DNA from: Niastella vici
GTDB taxonomy: Bacteria > Bacteroidota > Bacteroidia > Chitinophagales > Chitinophagaceae
Direction of reading: 5' to 3'
NCBI RefSeq assembly: GCF_002077945.1
Contig: NZ_LVYD01000052.1
Coordinates: 1 to 64,000, forward strand
DNA length: 64,000 nt
Every line of letters begins with the position of its first letter. Position 1 is the stretch's first letter. A program made the translations under genes and the position numbers. Below the pieces are notes generated by a model that ran no database searches, was not told the origin of the DNA, and saw only the letters and a program-made list of their open reading frames with translations. Below are positions 31,935 to 40,914 of the stretch, in pieces.

Positions 31935-34268
31935 TTATTCCCCACTCCTGTCTGGTTCACCAAACAATACTTCCTTATACTTATTATACAGGAACGACAC
32001 TACCAGCAACAATACACCCAGCGAAATGAACGATACCGTTTTGGTAATGGTGCCGGCACCGGCCAGGTCGTACAGGAATAATTTGATCAGCGTAACGGAG
32101 AACAATACAATACCGGCCAGCCGCAAATGCTTTTGCTTTTTGCGGATGCCCAGCACCACCAGCGCCAACGCATATATGCCCCAAAGAATGCTCAATCCTA
32201 ATTTGTATTGATTGTCGGAACCATCGGCAGTCGTCCAGCTCAGGTACTCCGCGCTCATAAAAGAAAATATAATGGTATGCACCATCAATGACCAGGCTTT
32301 TGGCACCCAGGCCTCCCGTACAAATGCCAACCGGGTTTGGTTCCCGGTGTACAGCATAATAGCTGTGAATGCGACCACGGCATACCTGATAATAAATTCC
32401 ATTACTCCAAAATAGCCCGGCCCATGTTGATGGTAAGTTCGCGTTATTTCGTTCAACACCGATAAAGCCTTCGTCACCAGCACGATCATCATCAAAGCAA
32501 TACCAAGTTGCGAAAAAGCCGCCAGTATTTTATTGCGTACCCATCGCTGGTTGATCAGCATTAGTACAATATTAAACGTCATGGAATATAACAGCAATAC
32601 AATAAATTCAAACGCTTCATAGCGTGAGCCCCAGACTCCCTCATATATACCATACGAAAGATGCTGTGTTTCGACCTGCAGGAAATATCCTCCAATTTCA
32701 AAAAAGAATAAAAAATAAGCGGTAACAAGGAATATAGCCGGCAAGGCATAATTATAAAAACCCCGGTAAATACTGCCGGCCGGTAATTCAGACTGGTATT
32801 TTTTATTGTTGTTATAAAAAATAATGGCTCCCTGCGCCACCGCTACCAGCACCCCGGTGGCAAATACAATATTTATAAAAGGATGAACCGGATTTTTATC
32901 GGGATAAAGGAACGTGTTTGTGTGGTTGAACCAGTCCTGCACCAGGCTTACAAAGCTCAGTATCACCAGCCCGGCGCCCAGCTGTTCATAAGCAGGCGCC
33001 TTTCGCAACCGCCCTATTAAAAATACCAGCACCGCTTCGGCGGTCCATAACAGGGTAACCCAGTTACCATCCAGCTGCACAGGAATGGCAATGGTACAAA
33101 ATACGATCACCAGCCCCAGCACCAGGTAATATAAAGACCGGTCGGCCAGTTGCAGCCGCCTGATCACCTGGCTTACCACCAAATGAATGGCCGCATTGAC
33201 AAGCGTAAATGCGCCGGCGTAATTAATACCCGTTTGCTCATACTGCAACAGGCTATACCCAATACCATAAAAGATGAACGCATTGCTCAACAGCACAAAC
33301 ACATCATGCAGCTCATACTTTTCTTTCCTGATGATCTTGTACGCGAGAAAGGTTATATAAAAGATCAGGAAGAAAATACTGAGGTAGGTCCAGGCAATGG
33401 TGTTATGCAACCCGTTTTTAAAACTCAAAAAATACCAGGAGCCATAAATGATCCAGGTAAGTATAAAGGCGGCATAGAACAACGACTTCCAGTACTTGTA
33501 CAGCGACACTACCAGTATGCCGGTATTAATGACCGCCATATAGGCAAAGAAAACGGCATACCGTCCTGAATTATCACTTAATAAGAATGGGATGGCATAG
33601 GCGCCTATTTGCGCCAGGTGTGCAATAATAACGCGGTTATATAACAAGGCGGCATATACAGTGCCGGCGGTAAACACCAGCATCAATCCAAAGGCTGCCA
33701 GTTGTGGCATCAGTGCGTAAAAGCTGTACCCAATGTAGGTGATGAAATACAATACTGCCAGTCCGCCCCCCATTAATACACTGCTATAGGCTTCATATTT
33801 CTTCTTTAACCAGGCGGCAACGGCAATCAATGCGGCCCCGCTTATATACCCGGCCATCACCCGTACCGCCGGGCTCACCATATCATGGTCAATAGCGTAT
33901 TTGGCGCCAATAAAAATACCTATAATGGTAACCAGTATACCTACCTTGCTGGCAACATTCTTTCCAATGAATTCTTCAAAAGAGGAAGACGAACGTGGCG
34001 CCGCCGGGCGAACTATTCTGCGCGGTGGTGGTGGCGGTGGTGGCAAATGCGTGGGGGCTTCTATTACCTCATGTACTTCAATGGTTGTTACCGCGGGTTG
34101 TTCTATTGCAGATCCGGTTACGGTTGTTGACGTATTAATTGACCGCTTCAGCTCGTCGAGCTCATTGATCAACTGTAGCAGTTGATTGCTGATGGTTGTT
34201 TGCTGCCTCGCCAGCGCCTGAATGCGGCTGGTGAGGGCTTCAATTTTCTCATGGATAGATCTATCCAT
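31935..34268 (-). CDS. DUF2339 polytopic membrane protein
   Basis: A 777-residue protein. The N-terminal coiled coil (about residues 1-47) is followed by a Pro-rich linker (HLPPPPPPPRRIV) and then more than twenty transmembrane helices, starting at KNVASKVGILVTIIGIFIGA. This is the architecture of the DUF2339 family, common in Bacteroidota and some proteobacteria. The function is unknown; a transporter, a polysaccharide-related or an envelope-organising role has been suggested for similar proteins but nothing in the sequence decides it. It is alone on its strand, 52 bases from the upstream nuclease-fold gene. Confidence 0.88.
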   Translation of the reverse strand: MDRSIHEKIEALTSRIQALARQQTTISNQLLQLINELDELKRSINTSTTVTGSAIEQPAVTTIEVHEVIEAPTHLPPPPPPPRRIVRPAAPRSSSSFEEFIGKNVASKVGILVTIIGIFIGAKYAIDHDMVSPAVRVMAGYISGAALIAVAAWLKKKYEAYSSVLMGGGLAVLYFITYIGYSFYALMPQLAAFGLMLVFTAGTVYAALLYNRVIIAHLAQIGAYAIPFLLSDNSGRYAVFFAYMAVINTGILVVSLYKYWKSLFYAAFILTWIIYGSWYFLSFKNGLHNTIAWTYLSIFFLIFYITFLAYKIIRKEKYELHDVFVLLSNAFIFYGIGYSLLQYEQTGINYAGAFTLVNAAIHLVVSQVIRRLQLADRSLYYLVLGLVIVFCTIAIPVQLDGNWVTLLWTAEAVLVFLIGRLRKAPAYEQLGAGLVILSFVSLVQDWFNHTNTFLYPDKNPVHPFINIVFATGVLVAVAQGAIIFYNNNKKYQSELPAGSIYRGFYNYALPAIFLVTAYFLFFFEIGGYFLQVETQHLSYGIYEGVWGSRYEAFEFIVLLLYSMTFNIVLMLINQRWVRNKILAAFSQLGIALMMIVLVTKALSVLNEITRTYHQHGPGYFGVMEFIIRYAVVAFTAIMLYTGNQTRLAFVREAWVPKAWSLMVHTIIFSFMSAEYLSWTTADGSDNQYKLGLSILWGIYALALVVLGIRKKQKHLRLAGIVLFSVTLIKLFLYDLAGAGTITKTVSFISLGVLLLVVSFLYNKYKEVLFGEPDRSGE

Positions 34269-34320
34269 AAAACAGGTTGTTGGTTAAGCTAAAGAAAGCA
34301 TAAAAAGCGTTAACAACAAC

Positions 34321-34761
34321 TTAAATTCCAAACTCGGGCAAAGCCTCAAGCAATTGCAGCTGGTTATTTTTTCTAATATAAGCAAAACAGGCTGAACCAT
34401 TGGTAATTACCAAATAAGGAACGGGTACGGCTATGTTATATCGCAATACCTGTTGCAATACAGCATCATTTAATGCAACCTCCATTCCTTTGCATTCAAC
34501 CATTAACCAGGGTTGATGCTGCGCATCATATACCAGTATATCGAACCGCTTTTTCAACTCCCCCAGCCTGATCTCTTTTTCAACAGCAGTGAGCGAACCC
34601 GGATACTTCTTAACCTGTAATAAGTATTGCATAAAATTCTGCCTTACCCATTCTTCGGAGGTCAGCCGCAGCCATTGCCGGCGGTTCTCATCAAAAATAA
34701 ATTCCTTCCCTTCTTCCTTTTTCATCCGGAACGGGAAGTCGGGATATTCAATCCTGATCAT
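34321..34761 (-). CDS. HsdR_N-like (type I restriction N-terminal fold) protein
   Basis: A 146-residue protein with the PD-(D/E)xK nuclease core of the HSDR_N_2 family: KRFDILVYDAQ (Asp), PWLMVECKGMEVALNDAVLQ (ExK) and LRYNIAVPVPYLVITNG. It is a stand-alone domain with no helicase, methylase or specificity genes nearby. Such free-standing copies are common in Bacteroidota and have no confirmed role; they may be DNA-binding or nuclease remnants. The active-site triad appears intact. Confidence 0.85.
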   Translation of the reverse strand: MIRIEYPDFPFRMKKEEGKEFIFDENRRQWLRLTSEEWVRQNFMQYLLQVKKYPGSLTAVEKEIRLGELKKRFDILVYDAQHQPWLMVECKGMEVALNDAVLQQVLRYNIAVPVPYLVITNGSACFAYIRKNNQLQLLEALPEFGI

Positions 34762-34968
34762 AGCCTCAAAACTACTATTTGTTGTACAAAAGGCTGCCGG
34801 TTACAAATCACACGCTCCCCTACTTCATAACTAATTAACCAAAAAACACCGCCTGTTTGCCTAAAATAAACGAAATTTATTGATTAACTTAAACGGTATC
34901 ATCATCTGCGATCAGCAAATGCCCACCGGGAATAACGATTGACCCAACTAAAAAAGAAGAATAAAAAA
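34762..34968. other. Spacer upstream of the AMP nucleosidase leader
   Basis: AT-rich, with no open frame of note. It must hold the promoter of the downstream leader, but I see no strong match to TTTG-N19-TAnnTTTG. Confidence 0.4.
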
Positions 34969-35072
34969 GATGAAACGTCAATGGCAAAATTTTCATTATT
35001 ACATTCAGCGAAATGAAAATTTTGCCATTGTAAGTTCCATCTGGCCAAAAAAAAATAATATATTTTCAGATG
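34969..35072 (+). promoter_or_regulatory. Structured RNA leader sequestering the AMP nucleosidase start codon (copy A)
   Basis: In order: GATGAAAC (34969-34976); a perfect 19-bp hairpin, CAATGGCAAAATTTTCATT (34979-34997) with AATGAAAATTTTGCCATTG (35012-35030), loop 14 bases; GTTCCATC (35034-35041); an A-rich spacer; and CAGATG (35067-35072), whose ATG is the start codon. CATCTG (35038-35043) pairs with CAGATG, hiding the start; alternatively GTTCCATC pairs with GATGAAAC (7 of 8, one A-C mismatch), freeing it. The same arrangement, with compensating base changes, precedes aspartokinase at 63156-63270. It resembles a translational switch but I do not recognise the family. Confidence 0.75.
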
Positions 35073-35086
35073 AAAACAAAAGATGA
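34970..35086 (+). CDS. Possible leader peptide overlapping the AMP nucleosidase start
   Basis: An ATG at 34970, at the beginning of the RNA leader, opens a 38-codon frame (starting MKRQWQNF) that runs through both arms of the 19-bp hairpin and ends at TGA 35084-35086, 14 bases beyond the AMP nucleosidase start in another frame. The corresponding ATG in the aspartokinase leader also encodes MKR at its start. Whether it is translated is unknown; it could be chance, since the RNA sequence itself is the conserved part. Confidence 0.25.
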   Translation: MKRQWQNFHYYIQRNENFAIVSSIWPKKNNIFSDENKR

Positions 35087-35840
35087 AATCGTCAAAAACT
35101 GGCTGCCCCGTTACACCGGAGAGTCCCTCGAGAATTTTGGTCAATACATTCTGCTCACCAACTTCAGCGGTTATGTAAAAATGTTTGCCGAATGGAACAA
35201 TGTTCCCGTAATTGGCAACGACCGCCCCATGCAATGCGCCACTGCCGAAAACATTACCATCATCAATTTTGGTATGGGCAGCCCCACCGCAGCTACTGTT
35301 ATGGACCTGCTAACAGCCATTGAACCCAAGGCCGCCCTGTTCCTGGGTAAATGCGGCGGATTGAAAAAGCGCAACAACATCGGCGACCTCATTCTCCCCA
35401 TTGCAGCCATTAGAGGAGAAGGTACTTCCAACGACTATTTTCCACCCGAAGTGCCTGCCCTGCCGGCATTCGCCCTGCAAAAAGCCGTTTCCACCACCAT
35501 TCGCGATTATGGCATCGATTACTGGACCGGAACCGTATACTCAACCAACCGCCGGGTATGGGAACACGATGAGAATTTCAAGGAATACCTGCAAAAGATC
35601 AGGGCCATGGCCATTGATATGGAAACAGCCACCATCTTTTCTGTAGGCTTTTACAACAAGGTACCAACTGGTGCGCTGTTACTGGTAAGCGATCAGCCCA
35701 TGGTGCCCGAAGGCGTAAAAACCGAGGAAAGCGACAAAAAGGTTACCGCTAACTTTGTAGAACGTCATGTACGCATTGGCATCGACTCGCTGAAACAGCT
35801 GATCAATGATGGGTTAACTGTAAGGCATCTGAAGTTCTAA
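35070..35840 (+). CDS. amn: AMP nucleosidase
   Basis: A 256-residue protein of the nucleoside phosphorylase (PNP_UDP) superfamily. Landmarks are ENITIINFGMGSPTAATVMD, FLGKCGGLKKRNNIGDLILP, AIRGEGTSNDYFPPEVPALP, and AIDMETATIFSVGFYNKVPT with LLVSDQPMVPEG. These mark the short Bacteroidota AMP nucleosidase group, which hydrolyses AMP to adenine and ribose-5-phosphate; the E. coli enzyme is much longer with an extra N-terminal domain. The start codon is inside the RNA leader described at 34969-35072, so expression is likely controlled at translation initiation. Confidence 0.88.
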   Translation: MKTKDEIVKNWLPRYTGESLENFGQYILLTNFSGYVKMFAEWNNVPVIGNDRPMQCATAENITIINFGMGSPTAATVMDLLTAIEPKAALFLGKCGGLKKRNNIGDLILPIAAIRGEGTSNDYFPPEVPALPAFALQKAVSTTIRDYGIDYWTGTVYSTNRRVWEHDENFKEYLQKIRAMAIDMETATIFSVGFYNKVPTGALLLVSDQPMVPEGVKTEESDKKVTANFVERHVRIGIDSLKQLINDGLTVRHLKF

Positions 35841-35857
35841 CTACCTGCCCCAAAAAA

Positions 35858-35891
35858 AGGAAGAGCCTCCGCAACTGGCGGAGACCCTCCT
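35858..35891 (-). terminator. Terminator between amn and the T9SS gene
   Basis: GCCTCCGC and GCGGAGAC plus the flanking AAGGA/TCCTT form a hairpin; on the minus strand a run of seven T follows (complement of 35852-35858). It ends the minus-strand T9SS gene and probably also amn. Confidence 0.75.
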
Positions 35892-35922
35892 TATCAAATA
35901 CCTGGCTGTTATCAACCCATAG

Positions 35923-38900
35923 CTATTGTTTAACCAGCCGGAACACCCTTTTATTTTCGTTGATAGAAAGGGAAAGCATGTAGACACCCGTCTTCAGGGT
36001 ACCTGTTACAGGAAACCGGTAAGTTCCCTGGGTCATATTTTGTTTGCCTGTTACGCCAGGAACCGCATACCGCCGGCCCATTGCATCGAACAGGGCTAAT
36101 TCCACTGCTGCATGTTGGGATAATTGCAGGAACAACTCCGACTCCCCGCTTGTGGCATCGGTTGCCAGCCGAACCAGTTCAGTTCCACAATCAACAAACG
36201 TCATTATGGAAGAATAACTGGTTGTATTATCGGCACCGGTGGTTTTTATGCGGTAGTAACTAGTTCCAGCCAGGGGCGCTGCATCTGTCCAACGGTACGA
36301 CTGCTGCCCCGTAGCAGCACGGCTTTTTACATCGGCCAAAGGTGTAAAGTTCCTTCCATCGGCACTGCGTTCAATTGAATAGCGATCAGTATTTATTTCA
36401 TTCTCGGTCGTAAAGTTTATTTGAGCCGTACTGCCGGCACAATTGGCATTCAATTTCACAAACCGTAACGGCAATGGCGTGCTGGCCGATACAGAGGCCA
36501 GGGTAAAGTAGGGCGTACTGGTGAAATTGGCCGCCGGCACCGTAACAGTAACAACACTGGCCGAAACGGTGATGGTTACGGCCGGACTGCCCAGTATGGT
36601 GGCATTGGTAAAGTTTCCGTCATTATCAACCAGCAAACGCAGATCGGCCGTGTTCAATGGCGAATAGCCCGGAGTGATCACATTAAAATCGAATTCCAGT
36701 TTGAGATCGGTATTGGTGAAATTCGTTTTTTGCGACAACCACTCCCGTTGCAACCGGCAGCAAATACCGGCTGGCACCTCAGTGGCAGCGCCGGTGTATA
36801 AATAAGGGTCACCGTTATGCGCAGCCATAAAGAACGATTGATCGCCGGCAGTGAACGTTCCGGTATTACCGGCCTGGTTCACTATTTTTGACGGCCCTAC
36901 ATACAGTGTAAGAATATCAGGCACCACAGCCGTGCTTTTCGATTGCTTCTGGTTCAACCCGCTGTTATTATCCTGCGCAATGCCAATGATATTGTTATTG
37001 TATACCGTATTTATGCTCCGGTTCCATACCGTAGTACCTACTGACGATAAATAGTTATGCGAAAGCGTAACCCCGTATTTGATGGCGAGGTACGATTCAA
37101 TCTTATACCGGGTAGTGGCGTCGTGCGAAGTATTTGCATAGGAAATGATCTCGGCAATACCGCCATCATAAAATTCCTTGTTGGGTGTAACAGCCCGTTG
37201 ACAACCCAGCGCACAATTGAGGTCACTCGAATTGCGGGCGCTGCCAACTTTTGCGCCCACCGATGTACCGGCGTTAAACATCTGCCGTTGTACCGAATTA
37301 AAATCATAGGTAGCCAGGCTGGGATAGCTGGCCGTCCACTGACCAGTGGAGATGAGGTCATTCAAACACCACGAATCGTTAAAGGATGTATTTGAGCGGA
37401 TATCAAAAGAATTAAAAGTATTACCTGCCGCATCGAAGATCCCCGAAAAAAGGAATTTACCCGGCGTACTCAGGTTACCGGTACCCGGTTTTAATACCGC
37501 ATATACCGTATAAGGATTATTGCCCGATGATAAGATCCCGTTTGAGGAGATGTCCATAAAATCGGCCAGCGCCGTGTTTTGGGCAGCCGCATCAAAATTT
37601 ACAACCGGATTGAAATTTATGTTGTTGGTGCTGTTATCATAATACACCGGACTGGTTGCAGCAACTGCGGAAGTGGCATTGCGGCTGTTACCCGATTGAT
37701 CGCTCCACAAGGTCAATGCAGTAGTATTGACCGTAGAGGAAGTGCCTGCATTTGCTTTCACCCAGAAGGCCAGGTTGCTCTTCACACTGCCCGGCGCTAT
37801 TGCGCAGGCGGCAATGGCGCGGTTGCCTGCCGGGTTGGTGGTTACAGGTGTATAGTTGAGGCCGGTGATCGTGAGCTGGGTACACTGCGCATCGAGCACA
37901 TTACCGGTAGTGGCGGTAGCCGTATTGATATCATACACGATCCAGAAATAATTGATACCGCTTACCAGCGCCTGCGAGCCGCTGGCCGTAACAGTACCCG
38001 TAGCCGGTGTTACACCGCCGCTTACAAATTCATTGGCAGTGGCCGCAACCGCAGAATTGCCGGTATAATAAATATGGATCTTCGATACGTCGTTGGTATT
38101 GGTACCCGCAATGGTTGAACCGGTCATATTGAATTGCAGCTGTGTAAGGCTTTGCGATGCTGCGCACGACGAAACCGTAACCTGTACCCCCAGTATAACC
38201 TGGTTCTGCTCACATTTGGGAACAGCAGCTGTGCTGGCCTGAACCGCCGTGACCGTACCTATGCCCGGCACAAACCGGTAGACCTGGTTGCTGGCAGGTT
38301 GACTGTTAAGATCGTATTTTTCTATGCCATACACCGCTGCAGGGGCTGTACCAGTCCCATTCAGCGAATAATAGTCAGTAGCACTGCTGCCTCCATTTAT
38401 CCCAATGGAAGCCGTTGGATTGTTTAAAGTGGTTGATTCACGCCTGTAAATAAACTCAATAACATTGGAGGTTTCATACAACTTAACCTGGAAAGAAGTG
38501 GAAGCTACGGGGGCCTGGTAATTCCATTTCATATTCAACCATTCTACGGTGAGCACCCGGTTGGGCGCGGTGCCGGTAAGCACATAATTTACACTGCCGC
38601 CGGTACCAACGACAAGATCATCCCATAGCGGCGCAATAAGCGGCCCCTGGCCGGTTGTTGCAAGTGCATTAGTATAGGTATTGTTGGTTGCAGCTGCTCC
38701 CAGACTTATAAATCCGTTTGAACACACTTTAAATTGCGTATAACTGTTGCAGCCATAAACAAAGGTGAAGCCGATATTCTGTGCGGCCGACAGCTCATCA
38801 TCGGTGCCGGCGGAATACAAAGTGGTGGCCCCGGTATTGGGAGTGAACGTACCCGTAGCAGCGGTAAATCCATACTGGATCTGCGCTTCGGTTACAGCAG

Positions 38901-38964
38901 TGAATAAAGTTGCCAGCCACAGTAAAGCAACTTTACCAAAGCTTTGGTTCAGGATGGTTCTCAT
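35923..38964 (-). CDS. T9SS-secreted protein with sialidase-associated and LamG-like domains
   Basis: 1013 residues with a signal peptide (MRTILNQSFGKVALLWLATL). An N-terminal beta domain (to about 235) has FKVCSNGFISLG and GPLIAPLWDDLV. Next comes a segment like the BNR-associated N-terminal domain of neuraminidases (about 245-390; LVSGINYFWIVYDINTATAT, GNVLDAQC). A concanavalin/LamG-like domain follows (about 400-640; FWVKANAGTSSTVNTTALTL, WSDQSGNSRNATS), and the C-terminal quarter holds an FnIII-like module (INFTTENEINTDRYSIERSA) and a T9SS type A sorting domain ending in RVFRLVKQ. No catalytic site is evident; carbohydrate binding or adhesion is likely. Confidence 0.82.
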   Translation of the reverse strand: MRTILNQSFGKVALLWLATLFTAVTEAQIQYGFTAATGTFTPNTGATTLYSAGTDDELSAAQNIGFTFVYGCNSYTQFKVCSNGFISLGAAATNNTYTNALATTGQGPLIAPLWDDLVVGTGGSVNYVLTGTAPNRVLTVEWLNMKWNYQAPVASTSFQVKLYETSNVIEFIYRRESTTLNNPTASIGINGGSSATDYYSLNGTGTAPAAVYGIEKYDLNSQPASNQVYRFVPGIGTVTAVQASTAAVPKCEQNQVILGVQVTVSSCAASQSLTQLQFNMTGSTIAGTNTNDVSKIHIYYTGNSAVAATANEFVSGGVTPATGTVTASGSQALVSGINYFWIVYDINTATATTGNVLDAQCTQLTITGLNYTPVTTNPAGNRAIAACAIAPGSVKSNLAFWVKANAGTSSTVNTTALTLWSDQSGNSRNATSAVAATSPVYYDNSTNNINFNPVVNFDAAAQNTALADFMDISSNGILSSGNNPYTVYAVLKPGTGNLSTPGKFLFSGIFDAAGNTFNSFDIRSNTSFNDSWCLNDLISTGQWTASYPSLATYDFNSVQRQMFNAGTSVGAKVGSARNSSDLNCALGCQRAVTPNKEFYDGGIAEIISYANTSHDATTRYKIESYLAIKYGVTLSHNYLSSVGTTVWNRSINTVYNNNIIGIAQDNNSGLNQKQSKSTAVVPDILTLYVGPSKIVNQAGNTGTFTAGDQSFFMAAHNGDPYLYTGAATEVPAGICCRLQREWLSQKTNFTNTDLKLEFDFNVITPGYSPLNTADLRLLVDNDGNFTNATILGSPAVTITVSASVVTVTVPAANFTSTPYFTLASVSASTPLPLRFVKLNANCAGSTAQINFTTENEINTDRYSIERSADGRNFTPLADVKSRAATGQQSYRWTDAAPLAGTSYYRIKTTGADNTTSYSSIMTFVDCGTELVRLATDATSGESELFLQLSQHAAVELALFDAMGRRYAVPGVTGKQNMTQGTYRFPVTGTLKTGVYMLSLSINENKRVFRLVKQ

Positions 38965-39195
38965 TGGGATACGATTAGGGTTACGGTATCCTTAAAATTG
39001 TAGCTTATATTTTTTAGCTGCAAACGGAAAACTACGCATATTACAGCCCGTTGTTTATTTTAATAAGTAATCGTTTGCTGTGCTCCGTATTACAAATTAG
39101 AAGTACATCGAAAAACTTTGAGAAACCGCTCAAAAAACGTTGAGGCATTGCTAGAAATAACAATGTAATGCATATACGAAGAAACCTGTTAAGGC

Positions 39196-40914
39196 CTACA
39201 GTACCTCTCTGTAAACAGGATACCGCAGGTATTCCGGTTCAAAATAAGGGGAGTTCTTATAAATAAAATCAAGCTGTGCCGATGCGCTGTTGGCAAAAGT
39301 GGAATCGCTGGCCTTACGTGCTTCCAGTTGTTTTTTAAGCTCAGGATGTTCATTCAGGTACGTTGCCGCAATGTCTTCAAAAGCGTAAGCGCTGTAGCCT
39401 TCCTTGCGGCCGAGAATGCCATCAAAATAATTCCAGGCAAAATAAGAGTCGTCTGACTGGGGTTCCAGTACGGTTACGATAAAACGCGCGTCGGTCCTGA
39501 ATGTAGGAATATAATAATCCCCTTTGCGAAATTTCACCACCTGTTTGGTGGTACTTACTTTCACCTCGGTGTTCAAATGATGCATCTCGTACGGGCGGGG
39601 TAATGTTTTATAATCCTCGATATGGTATACCTCCACTTCAATGCTCGTATCCTGGCGAAAGGCCATCATGCCCACCTGGTTCAGCTTCAGCAGTTCTATC
39701 ACTTTATACCAGCCTTGCGGAATAATATAGGCCATGGGTTTTTGAATGGTGGTCTTCGGCGTATAGAAGTTATAGTAAGGCAATTGCTTTACGTAAGGTT
39801 TGTTGCGGTCGTAATACAACCTGGGCAGGCCCGATACGTCGCTGTTCTTATAGCCAGCCTCATACCCTTTGAATTGCACCTGCTCCTGGCGGGTGGTATC
39901 CAGCTTCCAGCTCACCGGGAAACCGCTCGCCTTCAGATCATTTATTCGGGCATTAGACCGTAATTGACTAATGGCAGCGCTGTTGGTGGAAGTAAATTCA
40001 ATAAACGACCGCATAAGGGCATAAGTAGCTTTTACGCGTTGCTCATAGGGCTTCAACATATGGGTTTCGGGCACAAATGCAAAGGTGTGCCACAGCGAGG
40101 CGTATCCGCTGCTGTACCGGGGGCCGTCGAAATAAGCGGTAAGCCCCGCATCGGGGGTATTGCCGGCAAAATCAACATAGGGCACCAGGTCGTACCCTTT
40201 ATCCTTCATCAGCCTGTACAAACCGGGTTCAAAAGTATTATGCAGGTATTCGCCCATAACACCGCCCAGTTTATTATACTCACTGGTAAGCAGGGTCATT
40301 ACATGCTGGTAATCGGCCCCGTTGCTTACATGGTTGTCAACAAATACATCGGGATCGCACAGGTGAAAGATGGCCGCAAAGGAGCGGGCTTCTCTGGAAT
40401 CGCATTTTATAAAATCGCGGTTAAGGTCGAGGTTTTGAGAATTGCCACGGGAGCCAAAACTGTCGGGCCCATTCTGATCGGCCCGGTACCAGGGGCTGCG
40501 GTTCAAACAGCCGCCGATATTGTAAACCGGTATAATGGCCAGCACCACATTATCGGGCAGGGTTATTTTATGAACAGCAATATCGCGCACCAGCAGCATG
40601 CTGGCATCGATGCCATCGGGTTCGCCGGGATGAATGCCGTTGTTGATAAGGATAATGCGTTTGTTCTTCCGGCGCAGGCTGGCCATATCAAAATCGCCAT
40701 CGTTCGACACCACTACCAGGTGCAGGGGAAAACCGGCATCGGTGGGCCCCATGGTTTGCATTTTTATGGTGGGGAACCGGGCATCCATCATTTTCCACCA
40801 GGAAATGATCTCGCTATAGGTAGGCGTTTCTTTTGCCTGGGTTTGTTCGAATTTGGTTGGAATGGATTGGCTGAAAAGGGATACAGGTAATAAAATAAGC
40901 AGCAGTATTCTCAT
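39196..40914 (-). CDS. M14-family zinc carboxypeptidase, secreted
   Basis: A 572-residue protein with a signal peptide (MRILLLILLPVSLFSQS). The metal site is visible: HPGEPDG (His and Glu ligands, about residues 95-101), the substrate-binding NLDLNRDFIKCDS, and DVFVDNHVSNGADYQH (third His ligand). The C-terminal half (about 320-572) is a beta-rich extension typical of large Bacteroidota M14 proteins. It would remove C-terminal residues from peptides, or act on cell-wall peptides, outside the cytoplasm. The general-base Glu was not assigned. It is monocistronic. Confidence 0.88.
   Translation of the reverse strand: MRILLLILLPVSLFSQSIPTKFEQTQAKETPTYSEIISWWKMMDARFPTIKMQTMGPTDAGFPLHLVVVSNDGDFDMASLRRKNKRIILINNGIHPGEPDGIDASMLLVRDIAVHKITLPDNVVLAIIPVYNIGGCLNRSPWYRADQNGPDSFGSRGNSQNLDLNRDFIKCDSREARSFAAIFHLCDPDVFVDNHVSNGADYQHVMTLLTSEYNKLGGVMGEYLHNTFEPGLYRLMKDKGYDLVPYVDFAGNTPDAGLTAYFDGPRYSSGYASLWHTFAFVPETHMLKPYEQRVKATYALMRSFIEFTSTNSAAISQLRSNARINDLKASGFPVSWKLDTTRQEQVQFKGYEAGYKNSDVSGLPRLYYDRNKPYVKQLPYYNFYTPKTTIQKPMAYIIPQGWYKVIELLKLNQVGMMAFRQDTSIEVEVYHIEDYKTLPRPYEMHHLNTEVKVSTTKQVVKFRKGDYYIPTFRTDARFIVTVLEPQSDDSYFAWNYFDGILGRKEGYSAYAFEDIAATYLNEHPELKKQLEARKASDSTFANSASAQLDFIYKNSPYFEPEYLRYPVYREVL

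Noticed and set aside
34979-35030. The 19-bp hairpin as an intrinsic terminator
   Set aside because: No T-run follows, it lies in front of rather than after a gene, and the same arrangement recurs at aspartokinase with the start codon in a second stem.
37579-38118. A 179-codon open frame on the plus strand
   Set aside because: Antisense to the T9SS sialidase-associated gene, with no recognisable motif or upstream signal.
39964-40890. A 308-codon open frame on the plus strand
   Set aside because: It lies wholly antisense to the M14 carboxypeptidase, whose motifs are intact, and shows no domain; it is a shadow of codon bias.
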